Source: Candidatus Woesearchaeota archaeon (GTDB lineage: Archaea > Nanobdellota > Nanobdellia > Woesearchaeales > WJIZ01). Taken from it: a stretch of DNA of 16,496 nt. The notes beneath the pieces were generated by a model that was not told the DNA's origin, did not search any database, and saw nothing but the letters and a program-made list of their open reading frames with translations. Each line of letters opens with the position of its first letter. The first letter of the stretch is position 1. Below are positions 13,999-16,496 of this stretch, piece by piece. Position numbers and translations under genes: made by a program. Where the stretch lies: assembly GCA_018303575.1 (NCBI GenBank), contig JAGVXW010000035.1, positions 1 through 16,496 of the forward strand. Reading direction: 5' to 3'.

Positions 13999-14196
13999 AT
14001 GCCAAAAAAGCTTATGTGGGTTGATATTCACGAGAAAAGGAATAAGATAACGCCCATCTATTATTTTGATTATGACTTGCTTAATCAACTTGGCTTCCCA
14101 GACAGCGAAATGCTCAAATTTATAGAAGAGACAAAAAGGTTTGCTGAAAAGGAGATAAAGGAGAGGGAAGAGAGCGATGAAAAAAAAGAAGAGTAA
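13999..14196 (+). CDS. Hypothetical protein, 65 residues
   Basis: A short acidic protein beginning MPKKLMWVDIHEKRNKITP, followed by a hydrophobic core (IYYFDYDLLNQLGF, residues 20-33) and a charged helix rich in Glu and Lys to the end. No known family is recognised. It has no membrane segment or cysteine. A strong ribosome binding site and a 20-base overlap with the next gene indicate that it is translated as part of the operon. It may be an adaptor or antitoxin-sized partner of the following protein, but the sequence does not show this. Confidence 0.65.
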   Translation: MPKKLMWVDIHEKRNKITPIYYFDYDLLNQLGFPDSEMLKFIEETKRFAEKEIKEREESDEKKEE

Positions 14197-14518
14197 CTCT
14201 GATATCACACCTGCAAAGAAAAAGGTGTACGAGCGAATTGCGGAAGAAGCGACTATGGACTGCTATGGTGAGTATGAACAACTCTCTGGCTGGGCTTGTT
14301 TGCTTGATGAAAGCATTCCTACCCCCTGCGAATGCCTTCTTGGAAAGGAAAAAGCAGTTCTAGAAAAGATTGATACAGATGATAATGGCTTATGCATTGT
14401 AGGAAAAGTGCGTTTTGGGAGATTAAGACTGAGGGTGTTATTCCAGGATATCTCCTTTGAACAGCCTGGCGCTATGGATTATGCTAATGCGTACAGGCAC
14501 TGGTGCAACAATGGATGA
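14177..14518 (+). CDS. CcbP-like putative calcium-binding protein
   Basis: A 113-residue protein. After a lysine-rich tail, residues 17-113 follow the layout of the small CcbP-type calcium-binding family known from cyanobacteria: a helix ending in D-x-Y-G-E (DCYGEYEQLSGWACLLDESI, 28-47), a central beta barrel (GLCIVGKVRFGRLRLRVLFQDISFEQP, 71-97), and a terminal aromatic stretch (AYRHWC, 105-110). In that family the acidic residues bind calcium. Here the acidic patches DTDDN (67-71... region) and DE at 44-45 could serve, but binding is not proven by sequence. The gene overlaps the preceding one by 20 bases and the next starts 16 bases after its stop. Confidence 0.5.
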   Translation: MKKKKSNSDITPAKKKVYERIAEEATMDCYGEYEQLSGWACLLDESIPTPCECLLGKEKAVLEKIDTDDNGLCIVGKVRFGRLRLRVLFQDISFEQPGAMDYANAYRHWCNNG

Positions 14519-14534
14519 CAAAGAGGCAAGATAA

Positions 14535-16160
14535 GTGGTATTCCTAGATGTGCACGATACGATCTGGAGCTATCTCAAAGAGAACGACATTCTGGATGAC
14601 ATCATAGATGAATTCGAAGACTTCTTCGGTGGGAAAGTGCTCGATGAATATGATGGCACCCCGCTTTTTGCGGATCTTGTCCTTGAATTCGGCTTATTCT
14701 ATTTTTTTGTTGAAAAAATACGCTTGCTGGAGTACCTGAAAGAACATCTTTTCAAAGCGCTGCCTGAGAAAGAACAGGAGGCGTTTACAGAAATCTCGAA
14801 ATCGAAGAGGCATGACCTCACCTATCTCAAGAAAGAGAAAAAAGGCAAGCTAGATACATATGGGAGGGACCTTTATGACGTTTATTTCCAGGACAATAAA
14901 ACGGGGGAAACAAAAATAATCGTGAGCTCAAGCAATCTTACCGCGAACGGCAAGAAAGTCAATGCGCGGCTAATGCGGCATCCCTTGTATGAGGGAAGTT
15001 TCCTGATTATTGGGCTAGTTTACGGAGAGAAAGGCAGGGGGGCTATTGAGTCTTTAGAAGAATATGCGACAATGAGGAAGAATTACGGTAGGTTAAGCAG
15101 CAGAAAAGATGAGCTATTCAGTTTGAGCAAAACCTTAACTCTTGATGAAATCGAGAGCTATGAAGAGAAAAACTCTCCGTTCCCTGAGCAAGACAGGAAG
15201 ATTATGAAGGCAAATAAGCTCTTTTATGGCAAATTCAGCATGAACCTTGATGAATTCGCAAACAATGGGTTTGCGCTGTCAAATGACAAAGCTGCCTTCG
15301 CGGCTATGGCCCAGTTCTATTTATCCGACATAAAGGAATTTACCAATGCCCTCTTTGATACTGACTACGCCCTGAACATGAAGCTATTCGGCTATCCACC
15401 TTTTTTGAAATCTTTTCTTGGGTTCATTACTGAGGACACCGCGATGTTGGAGGAGGGCATACATGAACTCAGAGCAGAATCAAAAAAGGCGTTTGAAGAG
15501 GACAAGCTAAATGCAATGAATATGAGCAGGGAGCAGATTATCCTCAACCAGAAAAAAGCAGTTGAAACTACCGCGCAGGATCTCCGAAAGGAAGGCCAGC
15601 CGAAACTCGCAGAGGAATACCTTGGCTTTCTAAATGAAACCGAGAACCTCACTGCAGATGAGATAGGGACTTTCCTTAGGAAACTCCGCAGGTTCATAGA
15701 GCAGAAGAGGCATGTGCTGGATTCGGATGAGGATTCTATCATGGCCTATATCATGTTCCTGCAGGAATTGGAAAGGGAAAGCGAGAATCTCCCTTACCTT
15801 CGCTCAGTAGAGGGGGAGTATCGCAACATAGTTTATGACCCTGAACATTTTTATGATTTTCTCACAGGCATGGATGAAGCATTTTACAATCTCATGAAAG
15901 TGATGCATGCCTCGCTTCTTTTTCACAAGCAAGACTACCAGAGAGCGTATCAGCTCGTAAAAGGCATGAAGGCGGGGAATACGGGATGCTATCAGGAACT
16001 CTTTTTTGTTGGGAAGGCATTGAGCCTGTTTGAAGATGACGAGGCCAAGTCTTATTTCAAGAAAGCAAAAAAGATAGACAAAGCAAGATACAAAGGTGAA
16101 CTCGAAGAGTTCCTTAGGAACAAAGAGGGATTAAGGAGGATGTTCCTTACACCACCCTGA
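14535..16160 (+). CDS. Hypothetical protein, 541 residues, C-terminal TPR-like
   Basis: I do not recognise this large protein. It starts at GTG 14535: GAGG lies eight bases upstream and an in-frame TAA directly precedes the GTG, so no earlier start is possible. The N-terminal 70 residues are acidic (DDIIDEFEDFFGG). Residues about 85-170 look like a small beta-rich domain (LYDVYFQDNKTGETKIIVSSSNL, then GSFLIIGLVYGEKG). The rest is mainly charged helices, with a coiled-coil-like middle and a C-terminal repeat-like pair (DYQRAYQLVKGMKAG, EAKSYFKKAKKIDKARY) reminiscent of tetratricopeptide repeats. No membrane span or nuclease or ATPase motif is seen. It ends the operon and overlaps the convergent minus-strand frame by 14 bases. 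Confidence 0.75.
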   Translation: MVFLDVHDTIWSYLKENDILDDIIDEFEDFFGGKVLDEYDGTPLFADLVLEFGLFYFFVEKIRLLEYLKEHLFKALPEKEQEAFTEISKSKRHDLTYLKKEKKGKLDTYGRDLYDVYFQDNKTGETKIIVSSSNLTANGKKVNARLMRHPLYEGSFLIIGLVYGEKGRGAIESLEEYATMRKNYGRLSSRKDELFSLSKTLTLDEIESYEEKNSPFPEQDRKIMKANKLFYGKFSMNLDEFANNGFALSNDKAAFAAMAQFYLSDIKEFTNALFDTDYALNMKLFGYPPFLKSFLGFITEDTAMLEEGIHELRAESKKAFEEDKLNAMNMSREQIILNQKKAVETTAQDLRKEGQPKLAEEYLGFLNETENLTADEIGTFLRKLRRFIEQKRHVLDSDEDSIMAYIMFLQELERESENLPYLRSVEGEYRNIVYDPEHFYDFLTGMDEAFYNLMKVMHASLLFHKQDYQRAYQLVKGMKAGNTGCYQELFFVGKALSLFEDDEAKSYFKKAKKIDKARYKGELEEFLRNKEGLRRMFLTPP

Positions 16161-16290
16161 TGAGTTCTTCGAAATTATCCGCCCGAAGAAAGATGAGCTT
16201 TCTCCCTGAATACGTCTGTTTGAGGAACCCTTTCTTTACGAGATGCAATAAATCAGCACGCGCAGCATGGCCTTTGTGAGGTTCATAGAG
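16147..16290 (-). pseudogene. Fragment with a winged-helix-like C-terminus
   Basis: On the minus strand about 46 codons ending at TAA 16147 read like a protein end: EPHKGHAARADLLHLVKKG followed by FLKQTYSGRKLIFLRADNFEEL. The A-R-x-D-L-x-x-L-V-x-x-G-F-L pattern with a following S-G-R-K strand resembles the winged helix at the C-terminus of Fic-type and related regulators. Upstream the same frame continues open through palindromic DNA, where the residues look like noise, so a proper start is not visible (a GTG at 16380 is the nearest formal one). It is best read as the 3' remnant of a gene cut by the palindrome or transposon region, though a very short real gene is possible. Confidence 0.35.
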
Positions 16291-16297
16291 ACGTGAA

Positions 16298-16387
16298 ATA
16301 GGGGGTTGCGACCCCCTATGACCCCCTTCCGCGGGGTTCCTCGCCAAGCCCTCCCACGGGTCGGGCTTGTCGCATCTCACCCCGCGG
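16298..16387. repeat. Palindrome cluster next to the transposase 3' end
   Basis: Three strong inverted repeats lie together. ATAGGGGGT/ACCCCCTAT with a 4-base loop is at 16298-16319. CCGCGGGG (16329-16336) pairs with CCCCGCGG (16380-16387). Inside that loop CAAGCCC and GGGCTTG (16344-16350 and 16364-16370 region) form a further 7-bp stem. They directly follow the stop of the transposase-like fragment, where IS200/IS605 elements carry end hairpins and REP-associated transposases have REP palindromes. Confidence 0.7.
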
Positions 16388-16496
16388 TGAAGGCTGAGAG
16401 CTTCTGCTGCCGATCGTCGACGATAACGATGTTGTGGTGCTTCTGCTGGTTCCTGATGTACGCCGCTGATCCTTCGAAATCTTTCAGACCTGCGCT
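16377..16496 (-). CDS. C-terminus of a putative IS200-type / REP-associated tyrosine transposase (partial)
   Basis: The last 39 codons of a gene that enters from beyond the right edge, ending at TGA 16377. It reads SAGLKDFEGSAAYIRNQQKHH and continues NIVIVDDRQQ to the stop. The segment Y-I-R-N-Q-x-x-H-H matches the catalytic tyrosine helix of Y1 transposases, particularly the REP-associated group, where a similar Y-x-x-x-Q-x-x-H-H run is common and is preceded by a short serine-containing strand. After the motif the usual C-terminal tail (a longer Phe/Glu-rich helix) seems shortened. The core HUH motif lies outside the window, so activity cannot be judged. Strong palindromes follow at once. 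Confidence 0.45.
   Translation of the reverse strand, partial: SAGLKDFEGSAAYIRNQQKHHNIVIVDDRQQKLSAFTAG

Overview
This window is archaeal. The left half is the RNA polymerase operon in archaeal form: a separate rpoH, rpoB split into B'' and B', rpoA split into A' and A'', then rpl30e and a short two-KH nusA. Two tRNA genes upstream carry bulge-helix-bulge introns, TATA/BRE-type promoters are visible, and several genes look leaderless. Small-genome DPANN-type archaea would fit, but that is inference; no gene here fixes the lineage.

Layout. (1) 1-8096, minus strand: rpoH - rpoB'' - rpoB' - rpoA' - rpoA'' - rpl30e - nusA, GC-rich and mostly overlapping or abutting. Both polymerase subunits that normally carry structural zinc sites have degenerate ones: B' has Ser at three of four ribbon Cys positions, and A' has Asp and Tyr in its first clamp site. 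(2) 8097-8597: a leader with a duplicated tRNA 3' end and a perfect hairpin, then tRNA-Lys(UUU) with a canonical intron and tRNA-Asp(GUC) with an intron inside the T-loop, then their promoter. (3) 8598-10459, minus strand: a class II fumarase/aspartase-family lyase and a 145-residue protein of unknown function, each with a TATA box about 26-28 bp before its ATG. (4) 10460-12906: an AT-richer accessory island with an AbiEi/AbiEii-type toxin-antitoxin pair behind an operator-like promoter. It is flanked by two related copies of a very small gene. The downstream copy is truncated and interrupted by a 55-bp insert made almost wholly of palindromes, and more long inverted repeats follow. (5) 12949-16160, plus strand: a tight five-gene run with a protein resembling an IS200-type TnpA without its catalytic residues, a pRiA4b ORF-3-like protein, a 65-residue protein, a CcbP-like putative calcium-binding protein and a 541-residue unknown. 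(6) 16147-16496, minus strand: a small winged-helix-like fragment, a cluster of strong palindromes, and the C-terminus of what looks like an IS200/REP-associated tyrosine transposase leaving the window.

How the parts work together. The left half makes the core transcription machinery plus two tRNAs that probably share its upstream promoter. The right half looks like a mobile or defence-type accessory region: toxin-antitoxin pair, transposase relics, palindromic repeats and changes in base composition. The best candidates for something undescribed are the five-gene run from 12949 and the palindrome insert at 12386-12440. The zinc-site losses and the T-loop intron are the strongest direct observations in the core region.
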